From positions 868,001-932,000 of the forward strand of contig JAEQBH010004115.1 of the NCBI GenBank assembly GCA_016808115.1: a stretch of DNA of 64,000 bases. Reading direction: 5' to 3'. Position numbers and translations under genes: made by a program. The DNA is from Tetrastigma voinierianum. Its lineage: Eukaryota > Streptophyta > Magnoliopsida > Vitales > Vitaceae. A model generated the notes under the pieces. The model was given only the letters and a program-made list of their open reading frames with translations. It had not been told where the DNA came from and ran no database searches. The stretch's first letter is position 1; each line of letters starts with the position of its first letter. Shown piece by piece: positions 11,851 to 23,264 of the stretch.

Positions 11851-12021
11851 GAATCTTTGTTTTGAGTGGGAGTTTGCCTTTCATGTATTTTGTAGGGAAA
11901 CTCATATTTTTAAGTTATGCATGTGCACATTTGGCGTTTGTCATTATCTTTTGATTTTGTGTCATTTTGACGTTTGTCATTATCTTTTGATTTTGTGTCA
12001 TTTTGACCAGTTGAATAATAG
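11851..12021 (+). repeat. Start of copia 3' LTR with a 36-bp tandem duplication
   Basis: A short purine run (GAGTGGGAG) follows the end of copia pol, as before an LTR. Two 36-bp units beginning CGTTTGTCATTATC lie head to tail at 11935-11970 and 11971-12006. The repeat is cut off at 12021, where gypsy element A begins. Confidence 0.5.
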
Positions 12022-12367
12022 TGTAACACCCCAAATTATACTATGACAGTTTTATAACATGTTTAAGGTATAATAAAAAGTAAATACTACTCTTTTCCAT
12101 AATAAAATAATGCTAAAAATAAAATAAGCAAAACCGAATTAATACAAAGTCAGGAGTAAAATTGCTAAATTGCAATTAAGGACCCAAATGACATAAGAAG
12201 AAAAGATTGTATGTTAAAGAAGGAAATTGAATAAGTTAGAATGACAAATAGATGAGAAAGGGAGGACCAAATAAAAAAAATATGGAATTATGTCAAAAAT
12301 TGGATAAGGACAAACATAGCCTTATCTTAAGACCCAAAATATCCCATTTTGGTAGGGCTTTTACGTA

Positions 12368-12470
12368 GAGGAAAAGAGAAGAATAGAAGAGAGAAAGAGA
12401 GAAAGAGAAAGAAAGAGAGGAAGAAGAAAAGAGAGAGAGGAGAAAGAAAGGGAAAAAGAGAAGTTAAGGA
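12368..12470 (+). repeat. GA-rich purine tract in LTR A
   Basis: About 100 bases of almost pure A/G (GAGAAAGAGAGAAAGAG and similar). The matching tract in the 3' LTR is at 25570-25660, and a similar one occurs in the LTR at 45769 (about 46125-46190). Confidence 0.6.
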
Positions 12471-14192
12471 GAAGAAATCAGGTATGGATATGTAAGGAAT
12501 TTTGGTATGAATTTGTGTATGGAATTTTGTATGGATACTTGGTTAAAGGATTGGAATACCTCTTTTTGTGTAGAATCCTTGTATGAAATGGTTGTTTCGT
12601 TTGGTTGTGGTCCTCAATAGAGGAAAAATTTGTATAGAGAAAATGTTGGGTTTTAGGGAGATGCGTAGTTTTTTTAAACCCCCGTGAGCACTGTTTTAAC
12701 CATAACTCGGCTATCACTCATCCAAATTGAGTGATTCAAAATTATAGGTAAACTAGAAAAACAAATCTCCCTGAAATAGGTGTCTCCAAATTTGGATCCC
12801 AGGGTACCCATAAAGTTCACCAAAGTGAGGCTCTATTTTCGGGTCAATTCTGATACAGTTTTGGGTTTCAGAACAGTTTTCGTATTTAGGCCATAAGTTT
12901 CATTTCACTCATCAAAATTGAGTGATTCAAAATTATGGGAAAACTAGACATCTAGAAGAACAAATCTCCCTGAAATATGTATATCCAACTTTGGACCCCA
13001 TTGGACCTAGAAAAGTGCGTCAAAATAGGGAATAGTCGGTCCACGAAATGCATCTCGAAACAGTCCCACAGGCTGGGTATTCCGATTGTTTTAAATCATA
13101 GCGAGTTATACTCATCCAAAATGAGATGATTCAAATTTTTGTACAAACTAGAAATATGAGAGAATACTTTCATGAAAGTATGGTTAAATTAATAATATCT
13201 AATGTTCCCCGGAAAATTTTCAAATATAGGATGCAATTCAGTGCATTCAAAATTGTCGGGAAGCGATTTGGAATATTTAGACCATATCTCCCAAATTAAA
13301 AGTCCAAATTACATGATGTTTAAACCATAAGAAACTTAAGACATAGGGTATATTGAGTTAGAAGGTCACTTTCTCTAACAATCCCGTTTACATGATCAAA
13401 ATTGTAGTCGAAAATGGACAGGAGTTGCACAGGCGTTCGGGTAAATTGGTTATGAAGCGAAATTGCTTATAAAAGTTATATAAATGTATTGTTATATAGA
13501 AAGCTAAAGAGAATACCGCGTATAATTTTGTTATATGAAAAAGTGCAAAGTACAGTTAAATGTTTATAAGAGATTATTTGATAATGCATATCTCATAAGT
13601 ATACATGATATCAGTAGTTATTCATGTATATGAGATATCTTTTCTGATATCTAAAAGATTGTTAAGAAAACATAATAAAACTGATTGCCTACTTATAACT
13701 GGGTAGTTGGATAAATAGGCATGCCTATAAGGATACAGTTGGTGCAACACACAGTTTATAGATATCGAGGCCCCTTTTGGGTCGATGACATGGATCCTGT
13801 TTTGATCATTATAGTGGCCCCGTTTGGGTCATACAGATATAAATCATTGTCTCGTACAGTGATAATACCTTTGGGTACATACAATTCTTTCCCGTATCCA
13901 CTTCTAAGGTATTTGCAGGCATGAAACATAAAAGAAAATAACAAGTATACGCAAATGAGATGTATATAATATATAACATGATATGAGAAGCATAACATTG
14001 CTATGTGATGATAGTATACGTTACAAGAACAAGAAGTAAAATGTAAGATGACACGAAAAGTATATGAAATATGATAAGAAATTAAACATGTTATGAAAAA
14101 GTAGATATGAGAAATGGATAAGTATATGTAAATGTTATATTTGTCATAAGTATATGCATGTGTCTAAAGTGAGATGATTCTTATTAGGGGTC

Positions 14193-14197
14193 GTCCA
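14193..14197. other. Target-site duplication GTCCA (left)
   Basis: GTCCA directly precedes the nested solo LTR and recurs at 17253-17257 on its other side. Confidence 0.7.
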
Positions 14198-17100
14198 TGT
14201 GACACCCCAAATTCCGGGGGTCTTTTTTTTGTTCACAGGTAACCTTCAATAAGCTATTTAATAGCCTCATTCACGCATATTCACGTGTCACTCAATTATT
14301 AAGCAATGACACATAACAGTCCATCTCATTCAAGATTCTAGTAATTAGTGCACTTAGTGCAATGATCAATTTTTCAGAAACTATGTGAGCACCAAATGCC
14401 ATCCTCAGGAATATGGTTAGATTCTAGACTCATAGAGCTTTCCATAGAGTCCCAGAACACGCAAAACGGACTTCGGACGAGGAAGTTATGGTCATCCGAA
14501 GTTGGCCTTGCCGAGCTCATTCCCTAGACGAGGTCAGCTCAGCCAAGGATATCAGTTCTAAGCCCAGAAGAGGTCGGCTCGGCTATATTTGAGCACTTGG
14601 TCCATCCTGAGGCATGTAATTTCAGATTCTAGACTCAGGAGCTTTCCATAGAGTCTAAGAACACCTGAAAGCGGACTTCGGACCGAAGTTATGGTCATCC
14701 AGTTGTACTTCATATGAAGCGACAAGCGACGTCTGCGAGGAAGCTAAGCAGGCACCTACTGTCTTTCATCTTTTCCGAGACACAATATGAGCTCAGATTA
14801 TATTAGGCCATATATAGATGGATTCTAGACTCAAAGGTCTTTCAGTGGGAAGTCTGGCGTGAAGCGGACTTCGGACCCGAGAGAAAGTGTGATCGTCGAG
14901 TTGGCGCGACCCGAGCTCATTCCCTCTTGAGCTCGACCGGGAGGGAAACCCAGGTCAAAAGGAGGAGTCAGCTCAGCCCTCCGCACAGCTCATGCAGAAG
15001 AGCTTAGCACAGGAGGTCAGCTCGTGCAGCTCAGCACAGAGGTCGGCTCGGTGCGGCTCGTGTGCGAAGAGGCTCGGCACAAGGAGGGGTCGGCTCATGC
15101 GGGAAAGGCTCGGCCTGAGAGGAGGTCGGCTCATGCATTTCACGGGAGAGCTCGGCCGCAGAGGTCAGCTCATGCGGCTCATGCGGGAGGCTCAACACAA
15201 GAGGGTCAGCTCATGCAGCTCATGCGGGGAGGCTCATGCGACTCATGCGGGGAGAGCTCATGCGGCTCGGCACAAGAGGTCGGCTCATGCGGCTCATGCG
15301 GGGAGGCTCGGCCGCGAGAGGTCGGCTCATGCGGCTCTGTGTGGGAGGCTCGTGCGGCTCGACACAAGGAGGTCGGCTCGTGCGGAGGGCTCGACACAGG
15401 GAGGTCAGGCTCATGCGGAGGCTCGGCTCGGCCCGAGAGATCCGGTTCACGGCGGATGGGGCTCGGCCCGCGGCTCATCCTCTCGGACCGCCGAGTAAAA
15501 GGCCATAACTTGGGCTGTAGAGGTCCGATTTGGGTGATTCAAAAGCCTACATCAAGCTTATTGATGTGGCTACAATTTACCAGAAGGAAATAGGGCCAAG
15601 TTCCCTTTTCTGCCCAACGAAAAATCAGTCTTAAAGTCTGATGAGAAATAACAAAGGTGAGAGAAAACCTTTACCAAATTGTATTAAACATATGAACTGA
15701 GTTTAATTACAATTTATCTCACTATGTTCTGAAACTGGATATGATCCCGGTATATAACAAGAAAATCGGGTTTTACGCCGGACTTTTTACAAAATACATA
15801 ACAAAGCCATCTTTGACCTTCTTCTGCCGACTAAGGCCTCGTAGAGTGCCTTCTCTTGGTGTACACCTCTAGTACACAGGAAATGTTTTCCAATAAGGTG
15901 AAGGCTATGCCCGATGAAAAGTCTCCTACAAGGGGCTACTCCCCTAAGTGCACATTCAATGACATAATCCCACAAAATCCATTCCACACATTCATATAAA
16001 ATATGCATATCTCTATATGAATGTCTGTAATCAAATATAGTTTCAGAGTCCTCAGAGCTCCATCACACATCTGATTGTCATGTATGAGAAGCTATTTTTT
16101 CAAAACAAAAGCTTTTTTGTTTTAAATCCCTTTGGACCACCTCGAGTATCAAACCATTAAACCATCTCGAGAACCCTTTTATTGGACAACCCTCTGATAG
16201 AGTTCATTGAATGAGCCTCGATATAATTTATTGGACAACCCACCGGATAATTTATTGGACAACCCTCCAAACTCTTATTCTTGGGAACCCTCAAGTACCC
16301 ATTTATTCATGCACTCACACTGATTTCACGATATGCAGAATTGCACATGCGATGACAATGGCATTGCATAATATCTCATGTTACATGCATCTTGAAAACA
16401 CATGCACTTGATTATATTCATGCTTCATCTCAAGCATCATGTTAATATATCAAACATGAGTATATCAACATCAATATTCACACAATCTGCATGTTATTCA
16501 AATAAGCAATAACACACAACAAGATCATCAACATCAGATTCACGTATCAGCAGCAAAATTAGTTTCGAGCGTAATTAAACTACTGAAACACGGACCCGAG
16601 AGAGCCGGTCCCCACCCGACAACGGTTTATGTGTTGTTCTTTGAACTGACCACGTCACGGAGCTACACCTCACTTAGCCATGTCATGGCTCTGAAATGAA
16701 GATTAACCCGGAGTAGGAGAGGGCCCTGCCTCTTAGGGCGTAGATCCGTTCCGCTAATTGCAACTCCTGCATTAAGTAAATGGAAGCTGTTGGTTCCCTT
16801 TTTTCCTTCATTCTCTTCCCCCTTTTTCCTTTTTTATTCTCTTCCATTCCACCGATTAGATTTCTCTTAGGTGGAGAAGACTTCCCTAGGTGTAGGACAC
16901 CTCATGCTTCCTTTGACACTAAGCATGCCACATGTCACCATATCCCACTTCATATAAAGCTTATCTTTCATGCATGATTTAAACTTGACACTTAGCCTCC
17001 ACTAATGTGCCAAGTGTCCTTTCCTCAAGTGCCACATGGCATGCAATCCTCATGCCACGTGTCCCAGCTTTCAGGTCAGTCCATTACCTCGAAATACATG

Positions 17101-17252
17101 AAATTCGAGTGTTTTGGAGTTGTGAAACCATTTGTGTACACAGATTTCGCGAGGCAGACTGAAAGGTGTGATCCGTGTCGTCATCTGAGATCTAGAGAAA
17201 TTCCCAGGTTTGCAACCTGTATCTATCGTTTTACTTTATCCGGGGTCTCATA
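14198..17252 (-). repeat. Nested solo gypsy LTR, minus strand
   Basis: This 3.06 kb insertion splits the 5' LTR of element A and is absent from the 3' LTR. On the minus strand it begins TATGAGACCCCGG (a decayed TGTGAGACCCC) and ends GGAATTTGGGGTGTCACA, resembling the end of the LTR at 1706-4047. Perfect 5-bp duplications (GTCCA) flank it. There is no internal coding sequence, so it is a solo LTR left by LTR-LTR recombination. It contains a GC-rich minisatellite. The ORFs of up to 189 codons over that minisatellite are products of the repeat. Confidence 0.8.
14985..15460. repeat. GC-rich minisatellite inside the solo LTR
   Basis: This is a degenerate tandem array built from GAGGTCGGCTCATGCGGCTC-like units and GGGGAGGCTCGGCACAA spacers. 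Unit lengths vary between about 20 and 60 bp, over roughly 470 bp. All three plus frames stay open for long distances only because the unit lacks stops. The long Arg/Ser/Gly-rich ORFs here (14992-15498, 15024-15593 and others) should not be called genes. Confidence 0.7.
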
Positions 17253-17257
17253 GTCCA
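17253..17257. other. Target-site duplication GTCCA (right)
   Basis: Matches 14193-14197 exactly, after which the element A LTR resumes. Confidence 0.7.
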
Positions 17258-17593
17258 CGAGTATTATTCCCACTAAGTTATAAGCTTAGCACGGGTGTTG
17301 CATTCATGTAGGTACAAAAGAGGAAACCAGAGGACAAGATAATCCGCATCCGCGGTCAAAGTCAACACATCACTAGGTGTCCATTGGAAGACCATTTGGT
17401 ATAATATATATGTATTCTTGTTTCTTTTAAGCAATGTAAATATTGTAAATGTTGAACACTTCCATGTATGGAGCTTGGATATATTTTATGTAATCATTTT
17501 TCTGAATATAAGTGAGTTAAATGTTTAACATTATATGAATGAACAAGCTTAAAAGTTTATAAGTTTATAGCAAGCAGGGAAAAAAAAGTGACA

Positions 17594-18590
17594 CCCTCGC
17601 GTCTTTGGGTGTGTCGAGTTGGGGAGCGTCTGAAGTTAGTGAGTATCGAGCCTAGGTTTAGAGTGTGGAAAAAGACTAGATTTAGGCGGTCTAGATAGAG
17701 TATAAGATTAAAAAGAAAAATGTTTAGTAATGTATTTGGCGATGTGAATGTCCTTGTGTTTTGTATGAGTGGTCGTCCTCCAAATCTAGTGAAGAAATGA
17801 TTTGAGATTGGTAACCCGGGAGATCAAGGGTTGCCCGCTCCCGGATCATACGAGATCTGTCAGGAAGTAGGGAGTCATGCCTCGGTAGAGACCAAATGAA
17901 GTCTTGTTGAGGATATCTCAGGACATGGCTCGGGTGTTGGAAAGTTAGTGACTCAAAGCCACAGATAGATATGGTAAGAAGAGATGGGTGAGAATTCCAT
18001 GGGTCGAACATGGAAGAGTCGATAAAGCTAAATTCTATTTGGAAAGCTCTGAAAGAATAGTGGAGGAGGTGAGATGCCCTCTGGATCAAAGTGACATGTG
18101 CGGAGTTTCTACATGTCAAAGCGGTGTTTATGCTTGAAGTGAGCAGTGTTGAGGAGTCGAGGGCTTCCAGATCCCATACCATGGGATTTTTAAGTCGAGA
18201 GTTCGAGGGCGAATGTATCGATGTGTATAGGGAGACCCAGTGGAAGCGGGTTCACGAATGCGGAAGCAAGGAATTTGCTCGAGTGGCGGATTATGAGAAA
18301 GAATTCATCCATCTTAGCAAGTACGCACTTGAATCAGTCCTCACCGAGGAATTTTGGTGTAGGCAATTTGAGGATGAACTAAATGAGTCCATAAAAAGAT
18401 ATCTGGAGCCTATGACAGTACTCCAGCAAGTAAATTTCTATCAGTTGGTTCAAGCGACAATGAAAGTGGAGAAATCTAAGGCAAGCAGTAGAGAAAGATT
18501 TCAGAAGAGGAAGCTTTCTAGAGGAGCTTCTTCCTCCTTGGTAAAAGAGCTAGAGAGACCCAAACTGAGTTAGTACATAGTTTTTGCTTG
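17594..18590 (+). pseudogene. Leader and gag of gypsy element A
   Basis: About 17594-17990 is leader and badly decayed gag. From about 17990 Gag-like residues appear in broken frames. The clearest part is 18200-18573, with YEKEFIHLSKYALESVL, EEFWCRQFEDELNESIKRYL and FQKRKLSRGASSSLVKEL, typical of the C-terminal half of plant gypsy capsid followed by a basic tail. Capsid protein would package element RNA in virus-like particles. The start codon is not preserved. A minus-strand ORF of 152 codons over 17724-18182 is a shadow. Confidence 0.7.
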
Positions 18591-18890
18591 AAGTAAGGGG
18601 AGAGACGAGGAAATACATTAATTACTGAATGCTTGGTAAGAGTACTTTAGTGGGACTAAGAGAAAATCCAGAGTGCCCTCATTGCCATCAATGACATTTG
18701 GGAGTTTGCAGATTGTTGATAGGAGTGCTTGGATGTGGAAACTTGATGAACATTTATGGCAAATTATCTCAAAGTCGTGAGACCAATGGAATCCTTAGAG
18801 TAACATCAGAGGGAGGTCCGCGGCACCATCATCGACTCGAAATAGAGGTAGAGGTCGAGGGGGCTAGAGCCAGCATAGAGGACGAAGAGG
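18591..18890 (+). pseudogene. Zinc-knuckle and linker remnant of element A
   Basis: In changing frames I read PECPHCHQ, then VCRLLIGVLGCGNLMNI in place of a CCHC knuckle, then SRETNGILRVTSEGGPRHHH and an Arg/Gly-rich stretch. The cysteine and histidine spacing is spoiled by small deletions, so nucleic-acid binding would be lost. The segment joins gag to the protease region, as expected for gypsy. Confidence 0.55.
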
Positions 18891-18894
18891 CACA

Positions 18895-19275
18895 GTGTCA
18901 AAGGCAGTAGATTGTCCTATGCTTTCAACGCCAACACGAGCATATGCTATGAAGGCTCGTGGGGACCAGGATGCACCAGAAGTAGTTGCTGGTATAGTTT
19001 CTATTTATGGTATTGAAATGCATGCATTAATAGACCCTGGATCTACTCATTCATATGTATGCATTGAGCACGTGTTCGATGAGATGACAACAGTGGAGAA
19101 GCTATCATATGATATGCATGTGACCAGTCCTTTAGGGTACAGTGTCAATGTGAATAGAGTGTATAAGAATTGCCTTATAATTATTCATGATCGGGAATTT
19201 TATGCTGATTTGATTACTCTACCATTTCGTGAATTTGATTTGATTTAGATGGATTGGTTGTCACACGTTTATAAT
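18895..19275 (+). pseudogene. Aspartic protease domain of element A
   Basis: The ORF at 18895-19248 carries EMHALIDPGSTHSYVCIEHV. Gypsy proteases normally have Asp-Ser-Gly at the active site. Here it is Asp-Pro-Gly, so even this open stretch is probably inactive. It ends LPFREFDLI at a TAG stop, directly followed by MDWLSHVYN, the normal continuation (GMDWL in relatives). The protease would cut the Gag-Pol polyprotein. Confidence 0.7.
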
Positions 19276-20260
19276 TGATTGGGATAAAAAGATAGTAGTG
19301 CTTAAATGTTCTGATTAGTTTGAAGTGATAGTACATGGTGTTCGGTCGCTGATGTCAATGTGATTTATTTACATGAAGCCCGACGAATCTTTGAGAAAGA
19401 ATGGCAGAGGCCTTTTTGGCTTTGGTGATTGACTCTAAAGAGGTCAAATAGATTTGGAAAATATTATGGTTGTGAAAGATTTTCCGGATGTGTTCCTCGA
19501 AGAGTTACCTGGTATTCCACCTGTAAGAGAGTGGATTTATCTATTGAGATTTCACAGGAACAATACCGCTACAGGGCACCACTCTGGGATGGCTCAATTG
19601 AGTTGAAAAGAGCTAAAGATTCAACTACAAGAGATTCTGGATAAAGGGTTTATCCGACCCAGTGTTTCTCCCTGGGGTGCACCTGTTTTGTTCGTGAAAA
19701 ATAAAGATGGCACCTTACGGATGGGCATTGATTATCGACAAATCAATAAGGTGACATTGAAAAAAAAATACCCATTGTCGAGAATTGAAGATCTCGTTGA
19801 TCAGTTAAAAGGAGCGGGTGTCTTCTCAAAAATAGATCTACGACCAGGGTATTATCAGTTAAGAGTGAAAGATGTCGATGTGCCGAAGACTGCATTTAGA
19901 ACTCGATATGGCCATTATGAGTTTTTGGTAATGCCATTTGGGTTGACTAATGCACGGAAGCATTTATGGATTTAATGAATAGGGTATTCCGACCTTATGT
20001 GGATCAATTTGTTGTAGTTTTTATCGATGACATCCTGGTGTATTCTAAGGATGCACAGGAACATGAACAACATCTGAGAATAGTCTTGGAGACGTTAAGA
20101 GAAAAGAGGTTATATGCTAAACTCATAAAGTGTGACTTTTGGCTAAAGGAAGTTTCCTTCCTAGGTCATATTGTGTCGAAATTTGAGGGCCAAAGTGGAA
20201 TATAAAATTGGGGCCGTTGTAAGTGGAAACCGCCTCAGGTATGGCAACAGGTGAGGGTTT
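19276..20260 (+). pseudogene. Reverse transcriptase domain of element A
   Basis: After a broken stretch (19276-19660), the RT is clear at 19688-20205. It shows NKDGTLRMGIDYRQINKVT, the palm segment GVFSKIDLRPGYYQLRV, FRTRYGHYEFLVMPFGLTNA and the catalytic block VVVFIDDILVYSKDAQEH, with both aspartates of FIDD present. One frame change near 19960 splits the domain, and it decays after SFLGHIVS. This would be the RNA-dependent DNA polymerase of the element. Confidence 0.85.
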
Positions 20261-20392
20261 CTTGGGCTTTGCTTGAGGATATTATAAGAAGGTGTGAAGG
20301 ATTTTACATCGCTAGCTTCTCTGCTCACCAAATTACTCAAGAAAGGAGTAAAGTTTGAGTGGTAAAATAAATGTCAGAATAGTTTTGAACAG

Positions 20393-20912
20393 TTGAAAGA
20401 AATGTTTGTTGAAGCACCAGTATTGACGCAACCTACCTCGGGAAAAGAGTACACCTTATACAGTGATGCTTCAGGCATTGGTTTAGGATGTGTGTTAATG
20501 CAAGATGGGAAAGTTGTGGCTTATGCATCCAGGCAGTTGAAGCCACATGAAAAAAATTATCCCACTCATGACTTAGAGTTGGCTGCGGTAGTGTTTGCTT
20601 TGAAAATATGGCGACACTATTTATATGGGGAAAAATGTAGAATTTACATAGATCATAAGAGTCTCAAGTATTTGTTAACGCAGAAGGAGCTTAATTTGAG
20701 ACAACAGAGGTGATTGGAGTTGTTCAAAGATTATGTCTGCATAATAGATTACCACCCCGGAAAAGCTAATGTGGTAGCGGATGCCTTAAGTAGAAAGGCA
20801 ATGGCTTTTGTTAATAACCACGATGAATGGAGAATATTATCTGATAAGTATAATGGCTCGATTAAAAGTGCAGCCTGTTTTAAAGCAAATGATTATAGAT
20901 GCTCGAAAAAAT
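20393..20912 (+). pseudogene. RNase H domain of element A
   Basis: It contains LYSDASGIGLGCVLM (first catalytic Asp), VVAYASRQLKPHEKNYPTHD, LELAAVVFALKIWRHYLYG and IDHKSLKYLL. A TGA at about 20711 interrupts it, and the frame then continues with DYHPGKANVVADALSRK, the standard end of gypsy RNase H. Apart from that stop the domain is nearly intact. It would degrade the RNA strand during reverse transcription. Confidence 0.85.
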
Positions 20913-20939
20913 GATGAAGAGATCTGAGAAAAAAGGTGG

Positions 20940-22335
20940 ATGGTCGAGATGGTGATAAGGCTGATTTTTTTAGTAAAAGAAGTTGGAAGTTTGTATTTCC
21001 AGAACAGATTATGTGTGCCAGATGATAAAGAGCTAAAGAAAAAGTTACTATTTGAAGCTCATAATATGGTATTTACCATGCATCCTGGAGGTAATAAGAT
21101 GGACCAGGATTTGAAACAACATTATTAGTGGAAAGGAATGAAAAGAGATGTTGGCCCAATTACGTGTCCTAAATGTTTGTGATGTCAGCGAGTGGCGAAC
21201 ACCAAGTTCAGCAGTGCAGTGAATCCCTTTCAATTCCTCAATGGAAGTGGGATAACATTACCATGGATTTTGTGTGGTTTCCCCTCACGCCCAATAAAAA
21301 CATGAGCTTTATGCAGGTGATTGTTGATAGGCTCACAAAGTCGGCCTATTTTATACCAGTCAGGATTGACTATTCTATGGATCAATTAGCTGAGTTATAT
21401 GTGGATGAGATTATGCGATTGCATGGTGTGTTGTTGTCTATTGTGTCGAATAGAGATTTGCGATTTACATCAAGATTTTGGAAGGAATTACAGTTAGCCT
21501 TAGGAACTCGACTTAATTTCAGTACAACATTCCACCCGTAGACAGATGGACAGTCCGAGAGGTTGATTCAAGTGCTCAAAGATATGCTTCGGGGATGTGT
21601 AATGGAATTCACTGAAAGTTGGGATAGGTATATTCCATTGATAGAATTTGCCTATAACAACAGTTATCAATCAAGCATTGGCATGACACCATACGAGGCT
21701 TTGTATGGCTGGAGATGTAGAACTCCTGTGTGTTGGACATAAATAAATGAGTATAAAGTGATTGGTCCAGACATAGTAAAAGATACAGAAGCAAAAGTTT
21801 AGGTTATTTGGCAAAGGTTAAAGGCTGCCAGTGATCGACAAAAGTCTTATGTCGATTTGAAAAGGACAATGAATATGGAAATTGGGTGATAAAAGAGTGT
21901 TCTTAAAGGTATCTCCATGGAGGAAGGTGCTTAGATTTGGGAAGAAAGGGAAGTTGAGTTCGAGGTTCATTGGCCCATATGAAGTTTTGGAGAGAATAAG
22001 ACCAGTGGCGTATCGGTTGGCACTCCCTCCAGAGTTAGCCAAGTTGCATGATATGTTCCATATGTCTATGCTTTAGAAATACCATTATGATGGGTCGCAC
22101 ATACTACCAGTGCAAGAAGTACAAGTACATGCAGATTTTTCATATGATGAGGAGCCAAAGGCTATTCTGGCTAGAGAGGTGAAACAGTTGTGGAATGAGC
22201 AAGTACGGTTAGTGAAAGTGCTATGGCAACACCATGGTAGGAAAGAAGCTACTTGGAGAAGCTAGCGGCTAGCAAGGCTAGCCGATTACCTACAACTCTT
22301 GAATTATCATGAATTTCGAGGACAAAATTCTTTTT
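20940..22335 (+). pseudogene. Integrase and C-terminal region of element A
   Basis: The N-terminal zinc region is damaged: HNMVFTMHPGGNKMDQDLKQ, with CPKCL then a stop in place of the CxxC pair. The catalytic core is readable at 21230-21720: DNITMDFVWFPLTPN (first Asp), IVSNRDLRFTSRFWKEL (second Asp, with the usual SDRD as SNRD) and TDGQSERLIQVLKD (Glu). A TAG at about 21539 precedes TDGQ. The C-terminal part, 21890-22260, has SSRFIGPYEVLERI, YRLALPPELAKLHDMFH and AILAREVKQLWNEQV. It would insert element cDNA into the genome. At least five stops or frame changes are present. Confidence 0.8.
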
Positions 22336-22352
22336 AAAGGGGGGGAGGGAGT
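22336..22352 (+). other. Polypurine tract of element A
   Basis: A run AAAGGGGGGGAGGGAG lies immediately before the TGTAACAC start of the 3' LTR. Confidence 0.75.
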
Positions 22353-22637
22353 TGTAACACTAGAATTATACCATGATAGTTTTATAACATGTTTAGGATA
22401 TAATAAAAATAAATATATATTTTTTGGAATAAAATAATGCTAAAAATAAAATAAGCAAAACACAGAATTAATACAAAGTCAAGGGTATTGCTAATTGCCA
22501 ATTAAGGACCCAAATGACATAAGAAGAAAAGATTGTATGTTAAAGTAGGAAATTGAATAAGTTAGAATGGAAAATAGATGAGAAAAGGAGGACCAAATAG
22601 AAAAAAATGGAATTTGATGTAAAAAATTGGATAAGGC

Positions 22638-23167
22638 CTGTAGCGTCCATTGCGTTACCAATACTTTTACTTTTAAGATAAATTCAAACATCAATACAAA
22701 TACAAATACGTTTTCAATACCGGAGCTCTATGCTACTTGTGCTCTGATATCAATTTCCATGCCTTTTTAAATACAATTACAAAATATTTATGGAGTTTAT
22801 CTTGGTTGTCCATAATAAGTAAAATACATTTCCATGCTTTCAAAAAGATATAAAAAAAAATGTGATCTTCTTATGAAGACTTTTATATCCTTGAGTTCAA
22901 TGCAAAATAGTTACAAAATATCATGAATAAAATGATATGCATGAGGTAATTTACATTACTTATATACCTACGTTTGACGGTGACTCTGCGGCTGACGATC
23001 TTCGGTCTTGCCACTTTCTACTTGATACCTGTGCGATGACAAAAACAATGCGCTAAACATTTTTATGCTTAGTGGTTCTATACAATTCTCTCTTCATTTA
23101 AGTTTAAATCAATTCATGCAATGTTTATAAAACAATGATTTTGTATCTTTTTCCCGATAATATCTGA

Positions 23168-23264
<97 letters not shown>

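Larger units (their letters stand above)
12022..17593 (+). repeat. 5' LTR of gypsy element A (interrupted)
   Basis: It starts TGTAACACCCC and ends AAGTGACA. Its first 285 bp match 22353-22637 and the rest matches 25519-27726. An insertion occupies 14198-17252. A purine-rich GA tract lies at 12368-12470. Three related blocks of about 190 bp (12716, 12906 and 13100) share the core GAGTGATTCAAA or GAGATGATTCAAA, followed by an AAACTAGA stretch, and look like an old internal tandem triplication. Short ORFs are not credible. Confidence 0.8.

Noticed and set aside
14992..15593. Overlapping ORFs of 168 and 189 codons (plus) and 90 codons (minus)
   Set aside because: They lie over a GC-rich tandem minisatellite whose unit lacks stops. 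The translations are low-complexity repeats with no domain.
17724..18182. Minus-strand ORF of 152 codons
   Set aside because: Opposite the decayed gag/leader of element A, with no recognisable domain. The plus strand explains the region.
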